Below, in pieces: positions 34,228 to 43,151 of a stretch of 64,000 nucleotides of DNA. The stretch is from positions 285,284-349,283 of the forward strand of contig JAHBXZ010000003.1 of assembly GCA_019636215.1 (NCBI GenBank). Direction: 5' to 3'. Position 1 is the first letter of the stretch. Each line of letters opens with the position of its first letter. The stretch comes from Planctomycetota bacterium. GTDB taxonomy: Bacteria; Planctomycetota; UBA8742; UBA2392. The notes under the pieces were generated by a model that was not told the DNA's origin, ran no database searches, and saw nothing but the letters and a program-made list of their open reading frames with translations. Made by a program: the position numbers and the translations under genes.

Positions 34228-35154
34228 TCAGCCGCGCCGAAACTGCATCCCGCTGGCCGTATCGCGGCCAATGGCCTCGGCATCCTGCGCGTTGCCGCTG
34301 CGCTGGGCCCGCTGGGCATTACCCGATTCATCGAACACCGCGCCAGACAAGGTCAGGTTTCCTTCCTGTAGAGTAGCCAGCGCCCCCACCGGCGCCGTAC
34401 AGCCCGCGCCCAGCGTGCGCAGGAACGACCGTTCGGCCTGCACACAGGCCCAGGTCTGTGGGTGGTTCATCGGCGCAAGCAGCTGCGCGACCCTGTCATC
34501 CCCGCTGCGGGCCTCCATGCCAAGCGCGCCCTGCCCCACCGCCGGCAGCCACTGCGGCGCATCCAGCGCGTGCATCCCAAAGCGCGCCGCCAGCGGTTCA
34601 ATGCTATCCAGCAGGCCCAGGCGCTTCAGGCCGGCCCGCGCCAGGATCGTCGCATCGGCCTGGCCCTCTTGCAGCTTGCGCAACCGCGTGTCCACGTTGC
34701 CGCGAAACTCGATCACGCGCAGGTCAGGCCGCCGGGCAAGCAGTTGCGCTTTGCGACGCGGGCTGCTGCTGCCCACGGTGGCGCCCTGCGGCAGCGACGC
34801 AAATGGGTCACCCGCCCAGGCCCGGTCGCGCAGAACCATGATGTCGCCAGTGTCCTCGCGCTCGGGTGTGCAGGCCAGGCAGAGCCCTTGGGGCAGGATT
34901 GTCGGCAGATCCTTCAAGGAATGAACGGCCAGGTCGGCGCGGCCGTCCAGCAGCGCGTCTTCAAGTTCTTTGGTGAAGGCACCCTTGCCGCCGATGGCGG
35001 TCAGCGATTCGCCCAGCTTGACGTCGCCAGTGGTCTTGAGTTCCAGCAGTTCCACGCGCAGGCCGGGGTGCATGCGTTCCAGTTCTGCCTGGACCCAGCG
35101 TGACTGGGTCAGGGCCAGCAGGCTGCCGCGGGTGGCAATGCGAACAATCGGCAT
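34228..35154 (-). CDS. hemC: hydroxymethylbilane synthase (porphobilinogen deaminase)
   Basis: HemC polymerises four porphobilinogens into hydroxymethylbilane in haem synthesis. The 308-residue protein has RIATRGSLLALTQ, the catalytic Asp in AVHSLKDLPT, TVGSSSPRRKAQL, EFRGNVDTRLRKL, AVGQGALGMEAR, and the dipyrromethane cofactor cysteine Cys252 in TLGAGCTAPVG. The ATG at 35154 gives MPIVRIATRGS. It follows the metB/C-like gene after four bases, so the pair is cotranscribed, an odd pairing of haem and sulfur amino-acid metabolism. Confidence 0.93.
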   Translation of the reverse strand: MPIVRIATRGSLLALTQSRWVQAELERMHPGLRVELLELKTTGDVKLGESLTAIGGKGAFTKELEDALLDGRADLAVHSLKDLPTILPQGLCLACTPEREDTGDIMVLRDRAWAGDPFASLPQGATVGSSSPRRKAQLLARRPDLRVIEFRGNVDTRLRKLQEGQADATILARAGLKRLGLLDSIEPLAARFGMHALDAPQWLPAVGQGALGMEARSGDDRVAQLLAPMNHPQTWACVQAERSFLRTLGAGCTAPVGALATLQEGNLTLSGAVFDESGNAQRAQRSGNAQDAEAIGRDTASGMQFRRG

Positions 35155-35158
35155 GGGC

Positions 35159-36301
35159 TTAGTAACTGGACAACCCTTCTTCCAGGTCGGCAATCAGGTC
35201 TTCGGCGGCCTCAATGCCGCAGCTGAGGCGGATCAGGCCGTCGTTCAACCCGGCCTTCATGCGCAGTTCCTTGGGAATGCTGGCGTGGGTCATGCTGGCC
35301 GGGTGTTCCAGCAGGCTTTCCACCCCGCCCAGCGATTCTCCCAGCGTCCAGACACGCCGGCCGGAAACGACACGTTCGCCGTCGGCGACGCTGCCGTTGA
35401 TTTCAAAAGCAATCATGGCGCCGTAACGCTTCATCTGGCGGGCTGCCACGGCCTGGTTGGGGTGACCCTCCAGCGCGGGGTAATGAACCTTGGTTACGCG
35501 CTTGTGTTCCAGCAGATAGCTGACCACTTGTTCCGCATTGTCGCAGGCGCGCTCCATGCGGATTCCCAGCGTCTTGATGCCGCGGTGCACCATGTAGCAA
35601 TCCAGAAAGCCTGGCACAGCGCCGCTGGCGTTCTGGTTGAACTTGATGCGCTCATGCAGGCCCGGGTCACGGGTGATGCAGGCACCGGCAATCACGTCGC
35701 TGTGGCCGCCCAGGTACTTTGTGGCGCTGTGCATGGCAATGTCGGCACCAAGGTTAAGGGGCTGCTGCAGATACGGGGTGGCAAAGGTGTTGTCGACCAC
35801 GCTGATGACCTTGCGCGACCGCGCCAGCGCGCAAAGCGCCTCAATGTCGCTGATCTTAAGCAGCGGATTGCTGGGCGTCTCGACAAACAGCATTTTCGTC
35901 TTGGGCGTGATGGCTTTTTCAACGTTGCGCACGTCGGTGGTGTCGACCATCGTGAAGTCGATGCCGAAGCGCTTGAAGGTCTTGTCGAAAATGCGGAAGG
36001 TGCCGCCGTAGACGTCGTCGGCCATCACCACGTGGTCGCCGGCGTTCAGCAGCTTGATGATCGAATCGGTGGCACCCAGTCCCGAAGAAAACGCGCAGGC
36101 GAACTCGCCTTCTTCAAGGCTGGCCAGCACGCCCTCAAGCGCCGCGCGAGTCGGGTTGCCGCTGCGCGCGTATTCAAAGCCCTGGTGCTTGCCGGGGCTG
36201 GCCTGGGCAAAGGTGCTGGAAAGAAAGACCGGCGGGTTGACCGCGCCGAAGTGGTCAAACGGGTCATAGCCGGCGTGGATGGCGCGTGTGTCGAAGTGCA
36301 T
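35159..36301 (-). CDS. cystathionine gamma-synthase/lyase (Cys/Met metabolism PLP enzyme)
   Basis: The 380-residue enzyme belongs to the trans-sulfuration PLP family. PLP contacts appear as YARSGNPTRAALE, FSSGLGATDSII, DDVYGGTFR, ETPSNPLLK, VVDNTFATPYLQQP and the Schiff-base Lys195 in HSATKYLGGHSDV. The C-terminal SLGGVESLLEHPASMTH and GLIRLSCGIE are typical. Sequence alone does not separate gamma-synthase (MetB), gamma-lyase and beta-lyase (MetC). The ATG at 36301 is selected because GGAG lies seven bases upstream; the frame continues to 36424 without family support. Confidence 0.88.
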   Translation of the reverse strand: MHFDTRAIHAGYDPFDHFGAVNPPVFLSSTFAQASPGKHQGFEYARSGNPTRAALEGVLASLEEGEFACAFSSGLGATDSIIKLLNAGDHVVMADDVYGGTFRIFDKTFKRFGIDFTMVDTTDVRNVEKAITPKTKMLFVETPSNPLLKISDIEALCALARSRKVISVVDNTFATPYLQQPLNLGADIAMHSATKYLGGHSDVIAGACITRDPGLHERIKFNQNASGAVPGFLDCYMVHRGIKTLGIRMERACDNAEQVVSYLLEHKRVTKVHYPALEGHPNQAVAARQMKRYGAMIAFEINGSVADGERVVSGRRVWTLGESLGGVESLLEHPASMTHASIPKELRMKAGLNDGLIRLSCGIEAAEDLIADLEEGLSSY

Positions 36302-36749
36302 GGCAGGCTCCGTAACAGTGGCGCGAATCATGGAACCGGCCGGCCCGATTGGAAATGGAAAATCGAAGTTACGACGTTCAGGCGCGGGCGCGGCGCCAAC
36401 TTTCCTCAAGTCAACGCGCCCCAAGCGCCGAAGTCATGGTTAACAGGCGAAGTGATCGCCTTCAGTTTCAGCCGCAATCCCCCGGCCAGGAGACTTCTCC
36501 GCGGGGCTGCCCGATTGCGGCTTTCGCACTGGTCACAACGGGAGGTCAGTCCCTCACACCAGTAGCAGACACCAACCACGGACCAGCGCGTGAGCGTTTG
36601 TCCCGGCGCAAGGGTAAGCGCCTGTCACCCATCCCACCCCAACATCCTCAATACACCGGCGCGAACTGACCCACGCGCCGGACCTGCATTTGGGCGGAAG
36701 CTCTGGCCGCGAGAAAGCGAAAGCCCGAATCGTGAACGCCGCCATTGCC

Positions 36750-36771
36750 TCGCGCTTTCGCTTTTTCGCGG
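36750..36771 (+). repeat. 22-base repeat copy 1 (GCTTTCGCTTTTTCGCGG type)
   Basis: Identical over 22 bases to 55774-55795. Here its inner 14 bases also pair with 36711-36724 (13 of 14), giving a hairpin with a 29-base loop. Confidence 0.6.
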
Positions 36772-36883
36772 CTGACTTGCGGTCCAAGCACTGGGCTGTT
36801 CTTGGTGCTCTTGGTGTCATGGCGGCAATGCTGCTCGTCTTTGCGGGCCGCGCACCAAGCGGATTCGCCAGACTCGAAAACAA

Positions 36884-36910
36884 CCTCGCTTGCGCTTCGG
36901 GCTCTTGTTT
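36884..36910 (-). repeat. SPKRKRG-type dispersed repeat remnant
   Basis: CCTCGCTTGCGCTTCGGGCT and flanking bases are a variant of the repeats near 37661, 37777 and 63311-63830. The minus strand would encode SPKRKRG. Confidence 0.6.
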
Positions 36911-37046
36911 CCTTGCGCTTCCCCGCTATCCTTCCCGCCCCTTAGCGCCCGCCAACGTTGGCGGCTCGTTGTCTCTGCCGGCGAGCAACGACACCTCGGG
37001 ATGTGTACCCCCGAACGTGGCCTGACCGGAGAAGGAATCCACGACC

Positions 37047-37655
37047 ATGGGTCGTTACACTGGGGCAAAGCACCGCGTATCGCGCCGCTTTGCCGAGAAT
37101 TTGTGGGGCACCAAGAAGTCGCCCCTGGCCACACGCCCGTACAAGCCCGGACAGCACGGCAAGGACGGCAAGCGCACCAAGATTTCTACCTACGGTGCGG
37201 GCATGATCGAAAAGCAGAAGGTCAAGTTCTATTACCAGCTGCGCGAGCGTTCGTTCCGCCGTTACTACCAGGAGGCCCTGCGCCTGCCCGGTAACACCGG
37301 CGAGACGCTGATGCAGATGCTGGAACGCCGCCTCGACAACATCATCTACCGCCTTGGCTTTGCACCAACCAACCGTGCGGCGCGCCAGCTGGTGGCACAC
37401 GGCCACGTGCGCGTCAACGGCAAGAAGGTGGACCGCGCCAGCTTCCTGGTGAGCGTGGGCGACAAGGTTTCGATCAAGGACCAGTCCAAGGCCCACATCC
37501 AGGTTCAGGAAGCCATCGGCGCAAAGCCGCAGGTGGTAAGCTATCTCAAGGCTGACCCGGAAAAGCTTGAAGGCGAACTGATCCAGATTCCGAAGCGCAA
37601 GGATATCCCGGTCATCGCCAACGAACGCCTGATCATCGAATTCCTGGGCCGATAA
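37047..37655 (+). CDS. rpsD: 30S ribosomal protein S4
   Basis: S4 is a primary 16S rRNA binding protein and often represses its own operon. The 202-residue protein begins MGRYTGAKHRVSRRF and includes the S4 RNA-binding domain (LERRLDNIIYRLGFAPTNRAARQLVAHGHVRVNGKKVD, about 95-135). It lacks the N-terminal zinc-binding cysteines found in some S4 proteins. The gene stands alone, not in the alpha operon with rpsM, rpsK and rpoA, which is seen in several phyla. AAGGAA lies about ten bases before the ATG. A palindrome at 36949-36964 upstream might be regulatory. Confidence 0.96.
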   Translation: MGRYTGAKHRVSRRFAENLWGTKKSPLATRPYKPGQHGKDGKRTKISTYGAGMIEKQKVKFYYQLRERSFRRYYQEALRLPGNTGETLMQMLERRLDNIIYRLGFAPTNRAARQLVAHGHVRVNGKKVDRASFLVSVGDKVSIKDQSKAHIQVQEAIGAKPQVVSYLKADPEKLEGELIQIPKRKDIPVIANERLIIEFLGR

Positions 37656-37659
37656 ACAG

Positions 37660-37797
37660 GAGCCGCAAGCGCCAGCGCGCGGTGCAGTTGAAACGAGTTC
37701 ATGCCAATCGAGGCCCCCGCAACGCGGGGGCCTTCCCAATTTGCCTGCCGAGCCACGTTCGAAGCCTTGATGCCCCGCGCGCTGGCGCTTGCGGCTC
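37660..37797. repeat. inverted pair of SPKRQRG-type repeats around the rpsD terminator
   Basis: AGCCGCAAGCGCCAGCGCGC at 37661-37680 is exactly complementary to 37777-37796. The two copies flank the terminator at 37711-37733 and could pair in the transcript. Confidence 0.75.
37711..37733 (+). terminator. rpsD terminator hairpin
   Basis: AGGCCCCCGC and GCGGGGGCCT pair around AAC, followed by TCCCAATTT. Confidence 0.8.
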
Positions 37798-37872
37798 TTG
37801 CTGCCAATTCGCAGTTTCCTGATCCATTTGCCGCCTGGCCCGTTTGTAGCATCTACTCCCTGTGCCCCTTGG

Positions 37873-38439
37873 ATGACCATGCAGCATCCAAGCAGCCTGA
37901 GCGACGAGGACATTGTCCGACGCTGTCTGGCCGGCGAGAGTTCGCTATTTGAGGCCCTGATCAAGCGCTACGAGCGCCTGGTGTACGGGTTTGTCCTGCG
38001 CAAGGTCAGCGACGGCGGCACCGCCCAGGACCTGGCGCAGGAGACCTTCCTGATTGGCTTTGAGAACCTGTCTCGCCTGAAAGAGCACGCCCGGGTGAAG
38101 TCCTGGCTCATGGGCATTGCCGGCAACCTGGTGCGCGACTACTACAAGCGCCGCAAGCTGGCCGGGCTTCCCGAAGGCTTTGAGGGCGAGTTCGTCGGCA
38201 TTGACCCGTTGCAGTCGGCCGAAGAAAAAGAGCGCCACGAGCTGCTTTACAAGGCCATGGCCAAGCTATCCGAACGCTATCGCGCTGTACTGATCAAACG
38301 CTATCTCGAAGGCGCAGAGTACGATGACATTGCCAAAGACCTTGGCTTATCTATTGGCGCCGTAGAGGTTTGCATGCACCGGGCGCGCAAGGCACTGGCC
38401 TCGGCACTAAAGGAATACATGCCCGAGATCGACGAATGA
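37873..38439 (+). CDS. ECF-family RNA polymerase sigma factor
   Basis: The 188-residue protein contains sigma region 2 (LFEALIKRYERLVYGFVLRKVSDGGTAQDLAQETFLIGFENL, about 22-63), and region 4 with a helix-turn-helix (LSERYRAVLIKRYLEGAEYDDIAKDLGLSIGAVEVCMHRARKAL). Region 3 is absent, as in extracytoplasmic-function sigma factors. Two start codons, ATG 37873 and ATG 37879, are possible and neither has a strong ribosome site. The following gene encodes a single-pass membrane protein whose N-terminal cytoplasmic part could hold the sigma factor, so it is the probable anti-sigma regulator. Confidence 0.87.
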   Translation: MTMQHPSSLSDEDIVRRCLAGESSLFEALIKRYERLVYGFVLRKVSDGGTAQDLAQETFLIGFENLSRLKEHARVKSWLMGIAGNLVRDYYKRRKLAGLPEGFEGEFVGIDPLQSAEEKERHELLYKAMAKLSERYRAVLIKRYLEGAEYDDIAKDLGLSIGAVEVCMHRARKALASALKEYMPEIDE

Positions 38440-38594
38440 TCGCGTCGTGCCCTAAGGCACATGGCTGACAGGGTCGCCGCGGTTAATAACAGTAAGAATG
38501 TGATGGTCGGTGCCACCAATCAGTGCAGGCCGTAAATGCGTGGCCTGATGTCTGGCCAGATGTCGTCGTACGTCGAAGCAACGAAAGCAGTTCG

Positions 38595-40442
38595 ATGAAC
38601 CGTGAATACCTCAGCACATTGATCCAGCGTTCGCTGGATGGCGCATTGAACGCCGACGAGCGCGAAGTACTTGCGCGCGCCCTGCGTGACGACGCGCTGC
38701 TGCGTGCCGAGGCCGATGAAATGAAAGTCGTGCATGCCAGCACGGAATCCATGTTCCGGCGCATGGCACTGCCCGCGGATTTCAGCCAGCGCGTGATGAA
38801 GCGCCTGCAGGCCCATGATGTACCGGCCGACGAACTTGCAACCGCGGCGCCGCGCCTTCGCCGCCGCCATGGACAGCACAGCCGCCGCCCGGCCAGCCGC
38901 AGCCTGATCTGGGTCAGCGGCATCGCCGCGGCCGCTGTCGTTGCGCTGGCGGTTTCGTTGATCGTGCAGTTGTCAGGCCAGGGCATGAAACCAAATACAA
39001 CCGGTCCTTCCCTGACCGGCGGGGCTCCGGGTGTGCCGGAACCCAGTGGAGGCAACCGCACCGATCCACTGAACCCGTCTTCAGGGAATCGGGAGGCCTC
39101 GGGCCCCACGCCTGAGGCTTCCCAACCGGACCGTGCCCCGGCCGGCGAGACTGATGCTCCGAAGCTGCCCGACAACGTCGAAGGTGAGTCGCCCAAAGCG
39201 CCGATCCCACGCGAGAGCCCCGCGCCCGTTGCACCCGATAATCCCGGCGCGACTGTGGAAGATCCCGCAACAGGTCGTGGGGATCGTGTAGAAGCCCCCG
39301 AAAAGGGCCCCCAGGACCCTGTGCCCGGCGTGACTCCTGAAGCGCCCAACCCCGGCCCGCGCATTGACGGCGAAGGCGAAGGCCGCAAGACCGCCGCCGA
39401 GCCCGGCCCGGCAGTTCCGGCCGAGCGCCCCGTGCTTGCCAGGCTGTCGATCCTTGGCGGTCGCGCCGAAATGCTGCAGACCGACGGCAAGTGGAAGGTG
39501 CTCGCCAATGACGAAGAGCTGCGCCAGGGCGCGCAGATTCGCACTAACTCCAATGGCAACGCCAGCATCGTGTTTGTGGACGGCGCCGTGACTCTGGCCA
39601 AGGGTTCCGCGCTTACGCTGGTGGATGTCGACGTGGTTTCGCTGGATTCCGGGACACTGGCGCTGGACCGGCCCAATGCGCGCGACGGCGAATCACTTTC
39701 CGTCGTTTGCGACGCGTACACCTTCTATGTGATGCATGGCAACGCCACGGTGCGCCGCAAGTCGCGCGGCCTGGAGATTCAGCACTTTGTCGGCTTCAGC
39801 ACACTGACTCACGAAGAGCTTGGCTCGGTGATGTTTGACGCGCCGGCCAGCTATGAAATGGAGTTCGGCAAGGATTACCCGGTGGTGAAACCCGCCGGGA
39901 CGCTGCTGGCACCGGACTGGGTAGCCGACGCCCGCAGCGCCGGTTTGATGGCCGCCATTGAGCCAAAACTGGCCGAGCGTTTTGCCGGCGCGCCGCGCGA
40001 ACGCCGCGAAATCGACAAGAACCTGCCGCGCGCCCTGCGCCGCCTGATGACCTTCCCGATGGACCAGGCCAGCGCACTGGAGTTCCTGACCCGCGCGCTG
40101 GACAACCTGAAGCTGGATGCGGCCACGGTCGTGCGCATGGTTGGCGAAGTTGAGACCGCGATTGTTGAGGTCAAGGATTCCGTGCCGAACATGGTCGCGT
40201 ACAACGGCGCCCGCGCCGCGATGCTTGGCACCGTGGTGGACTTCAACTCCTGGCGCGACAACTTTCTGCGCATCACCCGCGGCGAAACGACCCGCCCGCC
40301 CCAGGCCAGTGTGCCACGCAAGACCGAAGTGATTGAGGCCGGCAAGCTGCGCGGAGTGGTTCCCCCACCCGCACCCAAGGCCGAGCCAAGGCCCGAACCC
40401 AAGCCTGAGCCAAAACCGGAAACCGAACAGCCAGGCAAGTAG
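38595..40442 (+). CDS. FecR-like membrane protein, probable anti-sigma factor
   Basis: The 615-residue protein has a cytoplasmic N-terminus (1-95) with an anti-sigma-like start (MNREYLSTLIQRSLDGALNADEREVLARALRDDALLRAEADEM). One membrane helix lies at about 104-124, then a 150-residue Pro/Glu/Gly linker, a FecR-type domain (about 275-385: ARLSILGGRAEML... ASIVFVDGAVTLAKGSALTLVDVDVVSLDSGTLALD), and a helical C-terminal region ending in a Pro/Lys/Glu tail. No zinc-binding HxxxCxxC is present. The membrane topology and its place after the ECF sigma gene suggest a cell-surface signalling pair. GAAAG precedes the ATG weakly. Confidence 0.78.
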   Translation: MNREYLSTLIQRSLDGALNADEREVLARALRDDALLRAEADEMKVVHASTESMFRRMALPADFSQRVMKRLQAHDVPADELATAAPRLRRRHGQHSRRPASRSLIWVSGIAAAAVVALAVSLIVQLSGQGMKPNTTGPSLTGGAPGVPEPSGGNRTDPLNPSSGNREASGPTPEASQPDRAPAGETDAPKLPDNVEGESPKAPIPRESPAPVAPDNPGATVEDPATGRGDRVEAPEKGPQDPVPGVTPEAPNPGPRIDGEGEGRKTAAEPGPAVPAERPVLARLSILGGRAEMLQTDGKWKVLANDEELRQGAQIRTNSNGNASIVFVDGAVTLAKGSALTLVDVDVVSLDSGTLALDRPNARDGESLSVVCDAYTFYVMHGNATVRRKSRGLEIQHFVGFSTLTHEELGSVMFDAPASYEMEFGKDYPVVKPAGTLLAPDWVADARSAGLMAAIEPKLAERFAGAPRERREIDKNLPRALRRLMTFPMDQASALEFLTRALDNLKLDAATVVRMVGEVETAIVEVKDSVPNMVAYNGARAAMLGTVVDFNSWRDNFLRITRGETTRPPQASVPRKTEVIEAGKLRGVVPPPAPKAEPRPEPKPEPKPETEQPGK

Positions 40443-40459
40443 TACCCGCCGACCCCCCG

Positions 40460-40482
40460 GAACCCCCGCCCTGCGGGGGTTC
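40460..40482. terminator. terminator hairpin between convergent genes
   Basis: GAACCCCCGC and GCGGGGGTTC pair around a three-base loop, between the FecR-like stop (40442) and the minus-strand acyltransferase stop (40517). Confidence 0.8.
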
Positions 40483-40516
40483 TGCGTTATTCGAATACAA
40501 CTCGTGACGCCTGGGG

Positions 40517-42991
40517 TTACCTGGCGCGGTCTTCGGCCTTCTTCAGCCAGACGCGGATGCCGGCGCGCACGTCCTCATAGTGCGGGTCGCGGGCCAGGGA
40601 TTTTTCAAACCAGTCGGCGGCCTCGCGGTACTTCTCGCGCAGGAACGCCAGCCGGCCCTGCAGGTACGCGGTTTCAAACGAATGTTCGTTCAGGTTGTGG
40701 CAGGTGCGCACGGCCGTGCTTGCGGCATCCAGGTCGCCGGCGTCCAGCGCAAGCCGGGCAACCCTGGCCACCTTGCGGAACTCGGCCAGGTCCGATGCCA
40801 CGCCCAGACGCGGATCACGGGCCATGTCAAAATCCGCCAGGTGCTGCATGCGCAGTGCGCCCTCGGGCCCGGCCGCCAGCATGCGGCGCACATCCACGCG
40901 GATGTACTTGCCAAAAGTGTGAGGCCCGGCGCTGACCCACATTTCGCCGCGCGTGACGTTGGCGATCACACTGTGGCTGCAGATGCCGGCGTCAATCGCG
41001 TTGCGGTTGCCAAGGCCAAGCGGCTTGTCGCCGATGCCCCTTTCGTCGCGCAGGATGTCCAGAGTCAGCTTGGCGTTGAAGGTCCTATAGCCCCGGCCGG
41101 TCAGTTCTTCCAGGCGCGCCCACCGGTAGGTGGTTGTTGCTCCCTCCACCTGTTTGCGGTTCTCGGTGTCGTTGGCAAATGGCTCGGTCAGGAAGTGGTT
41201 GGTCTGCAGTATCAGCCCGGGCTTGGCGGCCTCGCGCAGGGCGCTGCGGGTGGGCGACTTTTCAATCACCACCGCGCGGCCATCCACGCGGCTGGCGACC
41301 AGGTAGCTGTCCGAAACAAACACCTGCGCGTCGCGCAGAATCGCGTGGGCTTCGTCAATCGTGCGGGCGCTCTCCAGTACGCGGCGCACCAGCATGCTGA
41401 CGGGCGTGCCGATGCGGCCAAAGCCGGTGTCGTCGGTGCGCGCGGCGTTCAAGTGAATGTACAGGCCCTCGGCATTCATGCCGGTTACGGCACCGGCCAT
41501 GCCCGCCCAGGCCACGTGCACGTACGGGATGCCGTCTTCGGGCCACACGTACAGCACAGCCTTGTCCTCGTCGAACACCGGCCCGGCCTCAAAGTCAAAG
41601 TTGCGGCCGATGATCATGTCGCCGGCAAAGGTGGCTTTGTCCCAGGCGGCAAAGGCGGTGCAGCCCGCAAGTTCGCGGCCGCTGACCAGCGGGCTGTCGA
41701 TGAACATGTGGCTGATGTCGTGGACCGCGTGATAGTTGAGAATGCGGTGGTACAGCGGCACGTCATCCGGAAAGTGATTGATGCTGCCCTCGGCCAGGCC
41801 CAGCACTTCAAGTTTCTCGGCATCGGTCACGTACTCGGGAAGCCGGCGGTTGTTCACGCCGACCAGTTGCTTGACGAACCACAGGCTGGCGGCGTTGGGC
41901 AGGAATTCGCGTGCGGTTTTCAGCAGGTACTGTTCCTGCTTCTCGACAAGGTCCTGCCCCAGCTTTGCGTTGGCATAGCCGCGCTGCCACGGGTTGCCGA
42001 CCAGCCCGAACTCGTGCACGTTGTCGCGCGTGCGGCGCCAGTTCTTGCCCAGTCGGCGCGCATCGCCGCGGTCGATGACCTCGGTTTGCGCCAGGCTTCG
42101 GTCACCCGAATAGGTCGGCGGCTCGGCGATGCAGAAGTTCTTCACGTACAGGGACAGACCCGCCAGCATCGCAATCACCACAGCGGCAAAGAACATGGCT
42201 GTGCGCGTGACTGCGCCAATGGGCCAGGCCACGCCGGCCGGTTCCTCGTTCTTGCGCAGCCGGGAAAGGGCCGCGGCCATGCGGTCCTGTGTTTCGGCCT
42301 TCAGGCGCGCGACCGCAAGCTCGCCTTCCACACCGGCAGTCGGCACCGGCGGCAACACCTGCATCACAAGATCGGGCGGGTTGACGGCCGCGCCGCCCTT
42401 GCGCAGGCAGGCCCCGGTGCCGTGCAGCACGACGGGCACGATCGGCACCTTGGCCTCGGCGGCCAGCAGAAACGCGCCGTTTCGGAAACGCCGCATGCGG
42501 CCGTCGGGGCTGCGCGAGCCCTCCGGGAACACAACCACAGAAACGCCCCTGGACAGCCACTCCAGCGCGGTTTCAAAGCCGCGGGGGCGGTCGGGGTCGC
42601 CCTCTTCGGCGTCGTCCAGCACGATGTGCCGGGCCAGTTTGTTCAGCTCGCCCATCAGGGGAATGCGCGCGGCCCAGCCTTTGACAAACCAGCGGGCATT
42701 GATGGGCAGCAGCAGCGCCATCAGGATGTCCAGCATCGACTGGTGATTGACCACAACCACGCAGGGTTGGGGAAACGCCCTGGCGCGCACGTTGATCAGG
42801 CGCTTGCGGCCAAACGGGTACAGACGGAAGAACCACTTCACGATGCGCTTCTGGCCCGCGTAAAAGGCGTCGCCGCGGTGCTTGCTTGCAAAGCGGTCCC
42901 ACAGCCAGTACGGAACCTCCAGGATGAACAAGAAAACGACAAGCTGGGTCCACAGAAGGCCGAAAGCCGCAGCCGTGCGCAGGCCGTTCAT
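40517..42991 (-). CDS. PlsC-type acyltransferase fused to a C45-type autoproteolytic hydrolase
   Basis: The protein has 824 residues from the ATG at 42991. An N-terminal membrane helix leads into a 1-acylglycerol-phosphate acyltransferase domain with NHQSMLD (82-88, the HxxxxD catalytic motif) and FPEGSRS (155-161). A second membrane helix (about 265-283) is followed by a domain whose motif AGCTAFAAWDKATFAG (Cys444) and GRNFDFE match C45 acyl-CoA:6-APA acyltransferase-like NTN hydrolases, which self-cleave to expose the Cys nucleophile. The C-terminal 60 residues resemble TPR helices. The domain order places the second catalytic domain outside the cytoplasm. The frame is open to a TTG at 43090, but that leaves little room for control of the divergent ACP gene. 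Confidence 0.83.
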   Translation of the reverse strand: MNGLRTAAAFGLLWTQLVVFLFILEVPYWLWDRFASKHRGDAFYAGQKRIVKWFFRLYPFGRKRLINVRARAFPQPCVVVVNHQSMLDILMALLLPINARWFVKGWAARIPLMGELNKLARHIVLDDAEEGDPDRPRGFETALEWLSRGVSVVVFPEGSRSPDGRMRRFRNGAFLLAAEAKVPIVPVVLHGTGACLRKGGAAVNPPDLVMQVLPPVPTAGVEGELAVARLKAETQDRMAAALSRLRKNEEPAGVAWPIGAVTRTAMFFAAVVIAMLAGLSLYVKNFCIAEPPTYSGDRSLAQTEVIDRGDARRLGKNWRRTRDNVHEFGLVGNPWQRGYANAKLGQDLVEKQEQYLLKTAREFLPNAASLWFVKQLVGVNNRRLPEYVTDAEKLEVLGLAEGSINHFPDDVPLYHRILNYHAVHDISHMFIDSPLVSGRELAGCTAFAAWDKATFAGDMIIGRNFDFEAGPVFDEDKAVLYVWPEDGIPYVHVAWAGMAGAVTGMNAEGLYIHLNAARTDDTGFGRIGTPVSMLVRRVLESARTIDEAHAILRDAQVFVSDSYLVASRVDGRAVVIEKSPTRSALREAAKPGLILQTNHFLTEPFANDTENRKQVEGATTTYRWARLEELTGRGYRTFNAKLTLDILRDERGIGDKPLGLGNRNAIDAGICSHSVIANVTRGEMWVSAGPHTFGKYIRVDVRRMLAAGPEGALRMQHLADFDMARDPRLGVASDLAEFRKVARVARLALDAGDLDAASTAVRTCHNLNEHSFETAYLQGRLAFLREKYREAADWFEKSLARDPHYEDVRAGIRVWLKKAEDRAR

Positions 42992-43151
42992 GACGGCGTT
43001 TCCGGGCCTGGGGTAAGTGTAGTCATCCCCTGAAATGGCAGCTTCGGGCTCTGTCAACGCGGCTCCTAAGGTCTTGCAGTCCGGGCACAATGCGCGAGAA
43101 TGGACACCATACCGGGGCCAGCGCCGGTTTCCACGGCTTCACGGATTGCCC

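Larger units (their letters stand above)
36302..37046. other. 745-bp non-coding region with repeat remnants upstream of rpsD
   Basis: No convincing gene. Contents: an imperfect hairpin whose right arm (36750-36771) is identical over 22 bases to a segment upstream of atpD; a degenerate copy of the SPKRQRG-type repeat at 36884-36910 (minus strand reads SPKRKRG); and a perfect 16-base palindrome (CCGCCAACGTTGGCGG, 36949-36964) about 80 bases before rpsD. Plus-strand frames here have unusual codon use and look incidental. Confidence 0.55.

Noticed and set aside
34114..34371. 85-codon plus-strand frame before and inside hemC
   Set aside because: It overlaps the conserved 3' end of hemC, lacks a ribosome site and has an unusual composition.
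36690..37025. 111-codon plus-strand frame upstream of rpsD
   Set aside because: It runs through the hairpin and repeat copies; one hydrophobic stretch is not enough to support it.
40580..43033. 817-codon plus-strand open frame
   Set aside because: Antisense to the PlsC-C45 gene, no recognisable domain, and composition of a shadow frame.
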